Source: Holophagales bacterium
Lineage (GTDB): Bacteria > Acidobacteriota > Thermoanaerobaculia > Multivoradales > Multivoraceae
Reading direction: 5' to 3'
NCBI GenBank assembly: GCA_009837885.1
Contig: VXSP01000040.1
Location: forward strand, 1 to 64,000
DNA length: 64,000 nt
Positions 33,379 to 41,722 of the stretch are shown here, in pieces; the first letter of the stretch is position 1, and every line of letters begins with the position of its first letter. Made by a program: the position numbers and the translations under genes. Below the pieces are notes generated by a model. That model made no database searches. It saw nothing but the letters and a program-made list of their open reading frames with translations, and was not told where the DNA came from.

Positions 33379-33858
33379 CTACTTGACGGCGTCGAGCGTG
33401 ATCTCGAACGACTGGCCGGTGGGCGTCTCGATCGAGATGACGAACTTGTCGTCGGCGGGCCGGCTGTAGCCCAGCTTGGCCAGAACTGTTGCTCCTTCGC
33501 CCGTGTCCTCGAACTTGATCATCCGGTCCTTCGACTCGACGAGCTTCATCACCAGGAAGCCGTCGTAGCGAGGCTCCATGCCGGGGTTCCACTGCTTGAG
33601 GCGCAGCACCAGGGAGTCGTTCTCTTCCTCGATCGAGATCAACTCGATCATGTTCGTCGTGCCGTCGGGCGAGAAGCCGCGGACCCGGGCCACCATCGAG
33701 CCGTTCTTGGGAATGGCCCAGTTCTCCTCCAACTGCGGGCTGCTCCAGGTTCCGGTCATCCAGGCCAGGTCTTCGATCCTTGGGCCGTGATTGTCGGCGG
33801 CGGCGGCAGTCACGGAGAGGAGACTAGCGATCAGCAGAACGAACAGTGCGCGGCGCAT
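33379..33858 (-). CDS. exported DUF6265-like protein
   Basis: 159 aa. Signal peptide ..LLSVTAAAADN. IEDLAWMTGTWSS, EENWAIPKNGSMVARVRGFSPDG and MIELISIEE follow the DUF6265 lipocalin-like pattern (LAWM.G.W, EE.W..P.GG.M). Ligand or role unknown. GGAGG lies ahead of the ATG, and a TAAGGT box about 40 nt upstream may be its promoter. Same strand as DUF2911/GFA, but separated by 122 bp containing repeat copy E. Confidence 0.75.
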   Translation of the reverse strand: MRRALFVLLIASLLSVTAAAADNHGPRIEDLAWMTGTWSSPQLEENWAIPKNGSMVARVRGFSPDGTTNMIELISIEEENDSLVLRLKQWNPGMEPRYDGFLVMKLVESKDRMIKFEDTGEGATVLAKLGYSRPADDKFVISIETPTGQSFEITLDAVK

Positions 33859-33911
33859 TGGGTTGTCCTCCAGGGAGTTGAGCCGCCGACCTTAGCAGCG
33901 GGCGGTTGTGT

Positions 33912-35000
33912 CTACTCGGAGCCACCGCCGCCGGTCGACGCGGCGTCGCCTTCGAGGGCCTCCTCCTCGAGCAGCCGGGCGCCGCGGAGGATGCCGCCGA
34001 GGGCGTAGTTGCCTTCGTGGCAGGCGTACTCGAAGACCTTGTTGGTGCTGGCCGGCCACGGGTACTCGCCGCTCCAGGGCTCGGTCCAGGTGTTGGGGTC
34101 GTCGACGGTGAAGCCGTAGAGCAGGGTGTCCTCGTCGATGCGACTGAACCGCTCGGTGATCACCATCTTCTTCGAGCCCTGGGTGAAGCTGTAGTCGTCG
34201 CCGAAGTTCTTCGTCGTGACCACCAGGGTGTCGCCCTCCCAGCGGCCGACCGACTCGCCGAGCCAGCTCTCGACGTTGTCGTCGTGCTCGGAGTCGATGG
34301 GGATGATCCGCGCGTCGTGGTTCATCTCGACCAGGATCATCAGGTGGGTATCGGTCTGCACGATCCGCTTCATGTTGTTGTACATGACGGGCAGCGCCGG
34401 CGGCCCGGCGGTGGAGCCGAAGCCCAGCAGGCAGCGCTCGGCGTGTGGGCGGAGCTCCGGGTCGTCGTAGGGGCCGAACTCGCGGTCGATCCACCAGGCC
34501 GTGCCCGTGTTCTCGTGGCGGAAGAGCGCCGCCTCGGCGAACCGCTTCTTCGCGCCGTCGGTGAGCGCCGGCATCCGGCCGTTCGCGGGCTCCGTGATGA
34601 TCGACGTGCGGTACTCGCCATCGAGCTGGAAGTTGCCGTCGCCGATGTCGACGTAGAAGGCGTTGTAGCCGCCGACCTTGCCCGCGGCGCCCGTGAACTC
34701 GGGCGCGTAGATGCCGGTGCCGCCCTCCGGCGGCGCCTCGCGATTCGGGTCGCTTGGCGCGTAGTCCTTCTCGAAGTTCCGTCGCCAGTGGTCGGCGATC
34801 GCCTGCGCCTGTTCCGGCGTCAGGGTCAGGTTGTCGCCGTACTGCTGGGGGCGCTGCAGCGGCGTCAGGGTGGCGATGTCGTAGGTGCCGGAGAGATCGG
34901 GCTTGCCATCGTGCCGGCGCGGGATGTCGTCGGACGCGACGATGGCGCCGACGGCCGCGAAGGCGAGGAGGGTGGTGAGAATGAGAGTGCGTCGTGCCAT
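33912..35000 (-). CDS. secreted WEGDTLVVET-family protein
   Basis: 362 aa from ATG 35000 (GGAGGA 9 nt upstream; an upstream in-frame ATG at 35042 has neither ribosome site nor homology). Signal peptide ..FAAVGAIVAS. Motifs: RRHDGKPDLSGTYDIATLTPLQ, SDPNREAPPEGGTGIYAPEF, GGYNAFYVDIGDG, RTSIITEPANGRMP, Cys in ERCLLGFG, YNNMKRIVQTDTHLMILVEMNHDAR, GESVGRWEGDTLVV, YACHEGNYALGG. TAAGAT at about 35043 is a possible -10. Nearly collinear with the copy at 24854, suggesting recent duplication. Confidence 0.88.
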   Translation of the reverse strand: MARRTLILTTLLAFAAVGAIVASDDIPRRHDGKPDLSGTYDIATLTPLQRPQQYGDNLTLTPEQAQAIADHWRRNFEKDYAPSDPNREAPPEGGTGIYAPEFTGAAGKVGGYNAFYVDIGDGNFQLDGEYRTSIITEPANGRMPALTDGAKKRFAEAALFRHENTGTAWWIDREFGPYDDPELRPHAERCLLGFGSTAGPPALPVMYNNMKRIVQTDTHLMILVEMNHDARIIPIDSEHDDNVESWLGESVGRWEGDTLVVTTKNFGDDYSFTQGSKKMVITERFSRIDEDTLLYGFTVDDPNTWTEPWSGEYPWPASTNKVFEYACHEGNYALGGILRGARLLEEEALEGDAASTGGGGSE

Positions 35001-35066
35001 GTGCGGCGTCCTCCGGGTTCTGGTTGCGAGCAGTACGGTCATCTTAGCCGGAAACTGGCTGGCCGG

Positions 35067-35315
35067 TCAGGATTCGGACGGCTCGACGATCCGGTCTGTC
35101 GTCGTGTCGCGCCGGATCTCGAACCAGCGCCGGCACCCCTGGGCATGGAACCAGCGCTCGGTGACGACGCCTTCCTCGTTGTCGTGGTGGAAGGCGAAGT
35201 CCAGATCGCGCTCGTCCGGGTCGGTCACGTGGTCCGGTACCCGCCGGATCTCGCCGTGGACGAACTCGTGCACCGAACGATCGCCGCAGATGGGGCAGGG
35301 GATGCGGAGGCTCAT
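35067..35315 (-). CDS. soxD: sarcosine oxidase delta subunit
   Basis: 82 aa. RIPCPICGDRSVHEFVHGE is the zinc-binding N terminus of the heterotetrameric sarcosine oxidase delta subunit. A later HAQGCRRWFEIRRDT completes it. The subunit holds structural zinc and stabilises the complex. ATG 35315 is 2 bp after the beta-subunit stop, last in the operon. Length is slightly short of the usual ~95. Confidence 0.9.
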   Translation of the reverse strand: MSLRIPCPICGDRSVHEFVHGEIRRVPDHVTDPDERDLDFAFHHDNEEGVVTERWFHAQGCRRWFEIRRDTTTDRIVEPSES

Positions 35316-35317
35316 GG

Positions 35318-36526
35318 CTAGTGCGTCCCCGCCGACCCGCGGTCCGCCATCGTCCGGTCGCGGGCGAAGCGATCGAGGCCGAACGGCGCGATCAGCTCCG
35401 GCACCTCGCCGGTCGCGATGAGTTCCGCCATCTGCTCGCCGCCGGCCGGGATCGCCTTGAAGCCCCAGGTGCCCCAGCCGGTCGTGAGGTAGAAGCCGTC
35501 TACGCCCGTCCGTCCCATGATCGGCGAGTAGTCGGGACTCATGTCGCAGACGCCGGTCCACTGCCGCAGCACCCGGAGGTTCCCCATGAAGGGCAGCAGG
35601 CAGAGCGCGCGCCGGCACACGTCCTGCACGAAGTCGTGGCTCGAGCGGTACGAGAAGCTGGGTTGCGGGTCGATCTCGGCGCCGAGCAGCATCTCGCCGC
35701 GGGCGGTCTGCGAGGCGTAGAAGAAGAGCTCCGACGAAGCGACGATGGGCCCGAACTGCTGCCGGTAGTGGTTCGTGACGAAGGCCTGCAGGCGGTGCGT
35801 GCGGATGGGCAGCCGGAGACCCGCCATGGCCGCGATGCGGCTCACGTGGCCGCCGACCGCCGAGACGACGGCGCCGGCGGCGACGTCGCCTGCCGCGGTC
35901 CTGACGCCGGCGACCCGCTCGCCGTCGAGGATCAGACCCTCCACAGGCGTGTTCTGGTGGACGTGGGCGCCGCGTTCCATCGCCCCTTCGGCGAGCGCCC
36001 AGACCACCCGGTCGTGACGGGCGGTGGCCCCCTGCGGGTGGTAGGAGGCGCCCAGCACCGGCCAGCGGCCGCCGCCCGACATGTCGAGCTGCGGGCAGAG
36101 TTCCTGGACCTGTCGCGGCCCGATGAACTGGGTTTGGGCGCCGAACTCGGTGTTCAGCTTCGCCCGCATCCGTTCGGTCCGCACGGCGGCTTCCGAGTGC
36201 GCCATCCACAGGATTCCCTTCTGCTGGTGCATGAGCCAGCGGTCCGTCTCTTGTTCCAGACCGCGGTAGAGGTCGACGCTGCGCTGGTAGAAGCGGACCG
36301 CGGCCGGGATGCCGTAGTTGGCGCGGATGATCGTCGTGTTCCGTCCCGAGTTGCCCCCGCCGATGTAGCCGCGCTCGAAGACGGCGACGTTCGTGATCCT
36401 GTGGCGGGTCGCCAGGTAGTAGGCGGTGGCCAGCCCGTGGCCGCCGGCGCCGACGATCACGACGTCGTAGCTCTTCTTCGGCGGCCGCCAGGTCAGCTTC
36501 ATCTGGCGTTCGACGAACTCGTTCAT
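35318..36526 (-). CDS. soxB: sarcosine oxidase beta subunit
   Basis: 402 aa, normal for the family. YDVVIVGAGGHGLATAYYLA at about 20-39 is the FAD dinucleotide fold; GGNSGRNTTIIRANY follows as in SoxB. The His in the ARHDRVVWALAEGA segment lies where the covalent-flavin region occurs in characterised enzymes. GWGTWGFKAIPAGGEQMAELI is the C-terminal FAD-side motif. Oxidises sarcosine to glycine plus a one-carbon unit at the flavin. Its ATG overlaps the alpha TGA (ATGA), and the stop is 2 bp before soxD. One polycistron soxA-soxB-soxD, unlike the common soxBDAG order. Confidence 0.94.
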   Translation of the reverse strand: MNEFVERQMKLTWRPPKKSYDVVIVGAGGHGLATAYYLATRHRITNVAVFERGYIGGGNSGRNTTIIRANYGIPAAVRFYQRSVDLYRGLEQETDRWLMHQQKGILWMAHSEAAVRTERMRAKLNTEFGAQTQFIGPRQVQELCPQLDMSGGGRWPVLGASYHPQGATARHDRVVWALAEGAMERGAHVHQNTPVEGLILDGERVAGVRTAAGDVAAGAVVSAVGGHVSRIAAMAGLRLPIRTHRLQAFVTNHYRQQFGPIVASSELFFYASQTARGEMLLGAEIDPQPSFSYRSSHDFVQDVCRRALCLLPFMGNLRVLRQWTGVCDMSPDYSPIMGRTGVDGFYLTTGWGTWGFKAIPAGGEQMAELIATGEVPELIAPFGLDRFARDRTMADRGSAGTH

Positions 36527-39465
36527 GGCGTGGCCTCGCCGGTTTCGCCGAGCGAGCCGGCCAGTCGGCGCTGGAAGGCGGCCGCGAAGGGGGCCGGCGT
36601 GAGGATCAGGGCCCTCCCGGCCTCGAACCAGAGCTTGGCCGGGATGCCGGCGACCTCGCCCTGGGCGAGGGCCGGCCTCGCTTCGGGCCGGCGCCACTCG
36701 CACTCGCGGTCGAGGAAGCGCTTGGCGGTGGCTTCGTCGAGCCAGACGTAGCTGAACGCGGTTTCGCGTTCGACGATCGCATGCGGGTCGCCGGCGACCT
36801 CGAAGTCCGGCGTCGCCGTCACCAGGAGTTCGTCGGGGGCGGTGCGGAAGGCGAGCGCGCCGGCGGGCCAGGGCGGCTCGGCGACCAGCGCGTCGAGAGC
36901 CGCGGGCGTGGCCGACACGCGGGTCGCTTCGAGACGGCGAAGCCGCGGCGGCCCGGATGGACCTTCGCCGGCGAGGTCGGTTGCCGCCGGCTGGACGGCC
37001 GGGAAGTCGCGGACGTTCTCCGGCGACTCGCTGGCTGTGTCGACCGCTATCCGAGCCCGCTCGCCCTCCGGGTCGTAGGTTGGGCCGTCGACGCGCCGGG
37101 CCGGCCGGCCGTCGACCGTGACCTCGCGGGGCAGGTTGCCCTCCGGGTCCAGGTAGAGCCAGCCGAGCATCGGGGTGCCGCCGCCTGCCGCCGTGCCGGC
37201 GTCGGAGGTCACATAACCGGCGTAGCCCTGTTCGTCGTGGATCGCCGCACCCTCGGCCGACGGACCGCCCGCGTCCGGGGCCGGAGGATCGTTGACCCGG
37301 AGTGTGGCCAGCCGCTTGTCGAGCGGTTGCCTGTTCGTTCGCAGGACGGCCTGACGCCCGACGAAGTCGCCCTTGTCCAGGTTGACCGCCCACTCGTGGG
37401 CCAGCCGGCGCGGTGTCGAGTCGTAGTCCGTGTCCTGGCCGATCACGATGTGGCCCTTGTCGAGCCGCAGGCGGAGGAGGGTCTCGAGCCCGTGGGGCTG
37501 GACGTTGAACCCGCCGCCCGCCGCCAGCAGCCGCCGCCACAGCCTGCGGGCGTCAGCGGCCGGGTGGTGGAGTTCATAGGAGAGTTCGCCGGTGAAGCTC
37601 AAACGCAGTGCCCGGCAGTCGACGCCCGCAACGTGCACGCGTCGGTGCCGGCCGAACGCGGGCAGTTCCCGGGCGCCGGCACGCGCAAGCAGCCGGGCGG
37701 CTTCGGGTCCGGTGACGTTGATCGCCGCCAGCGACGCGGTCTGGTTCAGGATGCGGACGTCGCAGCCGAATGCCTCGGCCCAGTCGCGCAGCCACAGTTC
37801 GAAGAAGCCGGACCCGCCGGAGGTCGAGGTGAGGAAGAAGCGGTCGCCGGTGCCCTTGTCCGCTTCCCGGCAGAGCATTCCGTCGTCGAGAAGTTCCCCG
37901 CTGCCGGCGCCCGCGCTTACTTCGCGGCACAGGATTCCGTCGTCCAGCAGATAGCCGCGCTCGTCCAGCATGAGGACGTAGCGGCAGCGGCCGGGACGGA
38001 TCGTCGCGACCCTGGTGGGAACGATCCGTTCGAGGAACGCTTCGGCGTCCGGCCCGGAGATCGCCGTCTTGCCGAGCGAACTCACGTCGCCGAGCGAGAC
38101 GCGTTCGCGCGCGGAGCGGTACTCGTCGTCCTTCCGACCGTAGGTCCAGGGCCGCCACCAGCCGCCGGCGCGGTCCATCCTCGCGCCGAGGCTCAGATGC
38201 TCGTCGTGGAGAGGCGAGCGAGCGGTCACGGCGGTGTGCGCGCCGGCGGCCAGTTCGCGCACCGTCAGTTGCCGGTTGAGCGGCCGGGCGGTGAACGCGG
38301 GCTGCAGCCGGCCGCCGCGCTCCAGCAGGAAGCTGCGCAGGTAGGGCAGGCATACGCCGCCCTGGCAGGTGCCGGTGCCGGCTAGCGTCGCGCGTTTGAG
38401 CAGCTCCATCTCGTGGAAGCCGCGCTCCCACACGCCGTCGAGGTCGGCGACGGTGACGCCGCTGCACGGGCACACCGTCCCCTCCGGGGGGCAGGCCGGC
38501 AGCTCGGGTTCCATCGCGGCGCCGCCAACGATTCGCACCGGCAGGTCCGAGGCCATCCGGGCCAGCGCGTTGCGCGGGCTGCGGCCGAGGCTGACTACCG
38601 CCGTGTCGCATTCGATCCGTTCTTCGGCGGCGTCGGCGTCGCCGTGGCGCCGGAGGACCACCGCCTCGATGCGACCGTCGCCCTCGAACCGGACGAGCTC
38701 CCAGCCGCCTTCGCCGACCGGAAAGTGGGCGACCAGCGAGTCGGGCGGCAGGCCCGCCGGTCGCTCACCGACGGCGACGGCACGGCCCAGGTCGATACCC
38801 GCGGCCACGAGCTCCGTTGCCCCACGCGCCGTGACCAGTCCCTCAAGATCGCTGCCGGGAACAACGGGCTGAATCTCCGCGGCGCCAGTGGCGACGACGA
38901 TCTCCCGCCGCGGATGGACGTGGAGCACGTGCCCCGCCTGGTCGGAGGCCACGACCAGCGGTCCAGGATAGACCCCGGTGACGTGCTGCCCGTCGCGCGC
39001 GTCCAGAGTCACGACGTTCAGGCCCACTTCCTTGGCCTCCCGCGCGGCCTCGCGACCCGAGTCGCCTTGTCCGATGACGACCGTGTCGCAGTGGACATGC
39101 TGCACCGGCGCCGGGCCTTTCGCCGAAGCACGTGATGCTGCATCGCGTTGCACACTGGGTGCGCCGGCGTCCTCGCCGGCATGAAGCGCGATGCCGCGAA
39201 GCGGCGAGCCCGGTTCGTCAGGCAGTAGGGCCGGTTCCTCGCCTCCCAGATGATCCCGCTGTACGACCATCCCGTCTCGCGCCGGGACCTGGCAACTCCG
39301 CGTGTAGGCGACGCCGTCAACCGTCACGAGACAGTTCGGACAGTCGCCTCCCATACACAGGCAGCCCCCGCCGGTCGGGTGTATGCCGGTCCGGAGCATC
39401 GCGACCAGCAGGTTGTCGCCCGCCCGGGTTTCGACTCGCTGCCCGTCCACCAGAAAAGTCGCCAT
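36523..39465 (-). CDS. soxA: sarcosine oxidase alpha subunit with fused gamma-like C terminus
   Basis: 980 aa from ATG 39465, where homology begins (an open frame continues to 39639 through the inverted-repeat element but looks non-genic). Order: Fer2-type domain ~1-80 with Cys35/37/42/45 (CLCMGGDC.NC); linker ~81-120; NAD-type Rossmann ~126-330 (GQGDSG for GxGxxG); Cys-rich BFD-like region (CPCSG..GTCQGGVC) ~390-440; aminomethyltransferase (GCV_T) domain ~480-840, which binds tetrahydrofolate. The last ~150 residues (DPHAIVERETAFSYVWLD..) resemble the separate gamma subunit SoxG, absent elsewhere here. Residues ~87-104 are coded by repeat copy F. A 19-residue near-duplication (DDGILCRE / DDGMLCRE) lies in the GCV_T part. 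Confidence 0.9.
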   Translation of the reverse strand: MATFLVDGQRVETRAGDNLLVAMLRTGIHPTGGGCLCMGGDCPNCLVTVDGVAYTRSCQVPARDGMVVQRDHLGGEEPALLPDEPGSPLRGIALHAGEDAGAPSVQRDAASRASAKGPAPVQHVHCDTVVIGQGDSGREAAREAKEVGLNVVTLDARDGQHVTGVYPGPLVVASDQAGHVLHVHPRREIVVATGAAEIQPVVPGSDLEGLVTARGATELVAAGIDLGRAVAVGERPAGLPPDSLVAHFPVGEGGWELVRFEGDGRIEAVVLRRHGDADAAEERIECDTAVVSLGRSPRNALARMASDLPVRIVGGAAMEPELPACPPEGTVCPCSGVTVADLDGVWERGFHEMELLKRATLAGTGTCQGGVCLPYLRSFLLERGGRLQPAFTARPLNRQLTVRELAAGAHTAVTARSPLHDEHLSLGARMDRAGGWWRPWTYGRKDDEYRSARERVSLGDVSSLGKTAISGPDAEAFLERIVPTRVATIRPGRCRYVLMLDERGYLLDDGILCREVSAGAGSGELLDDGMLCREADKGTGDRFFLTSTSGGSGFFELWLRDWAEAFGCDVRILNQTASLAAINVTGPEAARLLARAGARELPAFGRHRRVHVAGVDCRALRLSFTGELSYELHHPAADARRLWRRLLAAGGGFNVQPHGLETLLRLRLDKGHIVIGQDTDYDSTPRRLAHEWAVNLDKGDFVGRQAVLRTNRQPLDKRLATLRVNDPPAPDAGGPSAEGAAIHDEQGYAGYVTSDAGTAAGGGTPMLGWLYLDPEGNLPREVTVDGRPARRVDGPTYDPEGERARIAVDTASESPENVRDFPAVQPAATDLAGEGPSGPPRLRRLEATRVSATPAALDALVAEPPWPAGALAFRTAPDELLVTATPDFEVAGDPHAIVERETAFSYVWLDEATAKRFLDRECEWRRPEARPALAQGEVAGIPAKLWFEAGRALILTPAPFAAAFQRRLAGSLGETGEATP
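39153..39205. repeat. dispersed palindromic repeat, copy F, inside soxA
   Basis: CACTGGGTGCGCCGGCGTCC and the following CTCGCCGGC match copies C and D. It lies wholly within the soxA reading frame, in phase, in the linker between the iron-sulfur-type and Rossmann domains. Confidence 0.7.
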
Positions 39466-39515
39466 CCGAACGGATGGTACGACGGTTCCGGACGTGAACA
39501 GCAACGCCGGCCAGC

Positions 39516-39691
39516 CCGTGCGGCTCAGGAGGGGGTCAGCCGCCAGGTGCGTCTGAACGAGCGACTGCCGCCGACCTCTCCGTAACCGGCGACCGACCGG
39601 AGCGAGTGAAGCCGAGTGCGCGCCCCACCCCTCCATCACCTCTCAAGCGCGCACGTCATCCTGGCGGCTGACCCCCTCCTGAGCCGTACGG
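39516..39691. repeat. long inverted-repeat element 2 (32-bp arms, 112-bp core)
   Basis: Arms at 39516-39547 and 39660-39691 are reverse complements over 32 bp with one mismatch. The core shares ordered blocks with element 1 on the opposite strand (see 31824), though the arms of the two elements differ in sequence. It fills most of the 267-bp gap between the divergent soxA and FabG-like genes, so it could affect either promoter. Confidence 0.75.
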
Positions 39692-39732
39692 GCGGGGCAG
39701 CGGACCGACGGCGCTACGATTGCGGCCGGCAC

Positions 39733-40488
39733 ATGACCGCTTCCCTCTCCGCCACCCTCGAAGGTCAGGTGATTCTCGTCACCGGTTCGACCCGCGGCAT
39801 CGGCCGGGCGACCGCCGAGGCCGCGGCCGCGCGCGGCGCGACCGTCGCCGTGCACGGGCGGGAGCTCGCCCAGGTCGAGGCGGTCTGCGGCGAGATCGGT
39901 TCGGAGAGCGTCCTGCCGCTGGCGGCCGACTTCGACGATCCGGCCAACGCCGCGGCCCTGGTCGACCAGGTGGTCGAGCGCTGCGGCCGCATCGACGGGC
40001 TGGTCAACAACGCCGGGGGAGGCCGCCCGGTCGCCTTTCGTGGTCTCGACCTGGACTCCTGGCGCGCGACCCAGCGCGTGAACCTGGAGTCGACGTTCGC
40101 CGCGTCCCGCGCCGCCTACAAGGTCATGCGCAAGGCGAAGGGCGGCAGCATCGTCAACATGGCCTCGCTCGCGGCTCACGGCCCGGGAGCGTGGATGGGT
40201 GCCGACTACGCCGCGTCGAAGGCCGGAATGGTCAGCCTCACCCGCAGCCTCGCCCTTGAGGCCGCCCGCTTCGGGGTCCGCTGCAATGCGGTCTCGCCCG
40301 GCTTCATCGAGACGGACATGACGACCGAACTCTCGGACGACCAGCGGCAACGGCTGCGGGTGCCGCTCGGGCGCCTGGGGACGCCGGCGGAGGTCGCCGC
40401 CTGCGCGGTCTTCCTGCTGTCGTCGGAGTCGTCGTACGTCACCGGCCAGGTGATTCACGTCAACGGCGGGTTGTCGATGTATGGCTGA
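39733..40488 (+). CDS. FabG-like 3-oxoacyl reductase (SDR)
   Basis: 251 aa from ATG 39733. TGSTRGIG at 17-24, NNAGG at 92-96, Ser145, Tyr159-x3-Lys163. Close in layout to FabG (VNMASLAAHG, GVRCNAVSPGFIETDMT). NADPH-dependent reduction of a 3-oxoacyl thioester is likely given the adjacent ketosynthase, which it overlaps by 8 bp (40481-40488). The ATG is preceded by TACGAT 12 nt away rather than by a clear ribosome site. Upstream in-frame sequence falls in the inverted-repeat element and is not included. Confidence 0.92.
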   Translation: MTASLSATLEGQVILVTGSTRGIGRATAEAAAARGATVAVHGRELAQVEAVCGEIGSESVLPLAADFDDPANAAALVDQVVERCGRIDGLVNNAGGGRPVAFRGLDLDSWRATQRVNLESTFAASRAAYKVMRKAKGGSIVNMASLAAHGPGAWMGADYAASKAGMVSLTRSLALEAARFGVRCNAVSPGFIETDMTTELSDDQRQRLRVPLGRLGTPAEVAACAVFLLSSESSYVTGQVIHVNGGLSMYG

Positions 40489-41722
40489 GCTCCGACGCGT
40501 CGCGGTCACCGGTCTTGGCGTCGCCTGCGCCATCGGCACGGACATCGAGTCGTTCCGGACCAGCCTGTTCGCCGGCCGGGGCGGCCTCGCCAGGCTCCAG
40601 TCGCTCGATACGTCCGAGATGAAGGTCGGTATCGGCGGCGAGGTCGATCCGGAATTCGTCCCGGCCGGGCTCAAGCGACTGCGCCGTCGACCGGCGGACC
40701 GGGCGGTCGACCTGGGTCTCGTGACCGCCGCCGAGGCGCTCGAGGACGCGGGCCTGATCGACGGCGCCCCGCCCTACGAGCCCCAGCCGGTGGCGGTGAT
40801 CCTGGGTACGGCGGTCGGCGCGGCCGAGAGCAACACGACGTTGCAGCAGCGCTTCGCGGAGCGCGGCGTCCGCGGCCTGCGGCCAACCAGCGTGCCGCGC
40901 GTCATGGACAACGCGATCTCGGGCGGCATCTCGATCCACTTCCGGCTCACGGGCGCCAACTACGTCGTCATCTCGGCGTGCACGTCGGCGACCAACGCGA
41001 TGGGCACGGCTTACCGGATGGTGCGGCACGGCTACGCCGACACCGTGCTGACCGGCGGCGCCGACGGCTTCTTCGACCCGTTCTACTACGGCGTCTGGAA
41101 CAACCTGGGGGTGATGTCGAAGAACCCCGATCCGGCGCGGGCCTGCCGGCCGTTCGACGCCGACCGCGACGGCTGCGTCCTCGGCGAGGGCGCCGGCATG
41201 CTGGTGTTCGAGTCGTGGGACCGGGCGCGAAGCCGGGGCGCCCGGATCCGGGGCGAAATCGTGGGCTACGGCGAGTCGTCCGACGCCACTCACATCACCA
41301 GCCCCAGCGCCGAGGGCCAGGCGGTGGCGATGCGGACGGCTCTGGCGTCCGCCGGAATCGAACCGGCTGATCTCGGTGCGGTGAACGCCCACGGCACCGC
41401 CACGCTGGCCAACGACGCCTGCGAGAGCGGCTCGATCTGCGCGGTGCTGGGCGACGCCGCCGAAGAAGCGCCCGTCTCCGCCAACAAGTCCTACTTCGGC
41501 CACACCCTGGGGGCGTCCGGCGCGATCGAGGCGATCGCGTCCCTGCTCGGCATCGAGCAGCGCCGGCTGCCGCCGAACCTGAACCTCGAGAATCCCGACC
41601 CGGAGTGCCAGGTGCGCCTCGTGGGCGGCGAGCCGGAGCCGCTCGAACGGCCGTTCGTGATGAAAAACAGCTTCGGCTTCGGGGGCAGTAACGGCGTCCT
41701 GGTGCTGGGTCCCGGAGAGTAG
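40481..41722 (+). CDS. beta-ketoacyl-ACP synthase (FabF/KAS II-like)
   Basis: 413 aa, the usual KAS II length. Active-site Cys167 (ACTSA), His304 (NAHGTAT), Lys336 and His341 (KSYFGHTLGASG) give the C-H-H set plus Lys. GFGGSN near the end is the C-terminal loop. Condenses malonyl-ACP with an acyl primer. Translationally coupled to the FabG-like gene, forming a two-gene elongation pair with no acyltransferase or dehydratase alongside. An ACP and an LpxL-like gene occur 15 kb away (56899, 57173). Could serve a specialised acyl chain rather than bulk fatty acid synthesis. Confidence 0.93.
   Translation: MAELRRVAVTGLGVACAIGTDIESFRTSLFAGRGGLARLQSLDTSEMKVGIGGEVDPEFVPAGLKRLRRRPADRAVDLGLVTAAEALEDAGLIDGAPPYEPQPVAVILGTAVGAAESNTTLQQRFAERGVRGLRPTSVPRVMDNAISGGISIHFRLTGANYVVISACTSATNAMGTAYRMVRHGYADTVLTGGADGFFDPFYYGVWNNLGVMSKNPDPARACRPFDADRDGCVLGEGAGMLVFESWDRARSRGARIRGEIVGYGESSDATHITSPSAEGQAVAMRTALASAGIEPADLGAVNAHGTATLANDACESGSICAVLGDAAEEAPVSANKSYFGHTLGASGAIEAIASLLGIEQRRLPPNLNLENPDPECQVRLVGGEPEPLERPFVMKNSFGFGGSNGVLVLGPGE

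Noticed and set aside
33257..33592. N-terminal extension of the DUF2911 protein
   Set aside because: Reads through palindromic repeat copy E and out-of-frame sequence of the DUF6265-like gene. The signal peptide begins at about 33256.
36527..37540. N-terminal extension of soxB by ~340 residues
   Set aside because: Arg/Pro/Gly-rich shadow of soxA. The SoxB homology begins at the ATG that overlaps the soxA stop.
39466..39639. Extension of soxA upstream to GTG 39639
   Set aside because: Runs through an arm of inverted-repeat element 2 and has no ferredoxin-domain homology before ATG 39465.
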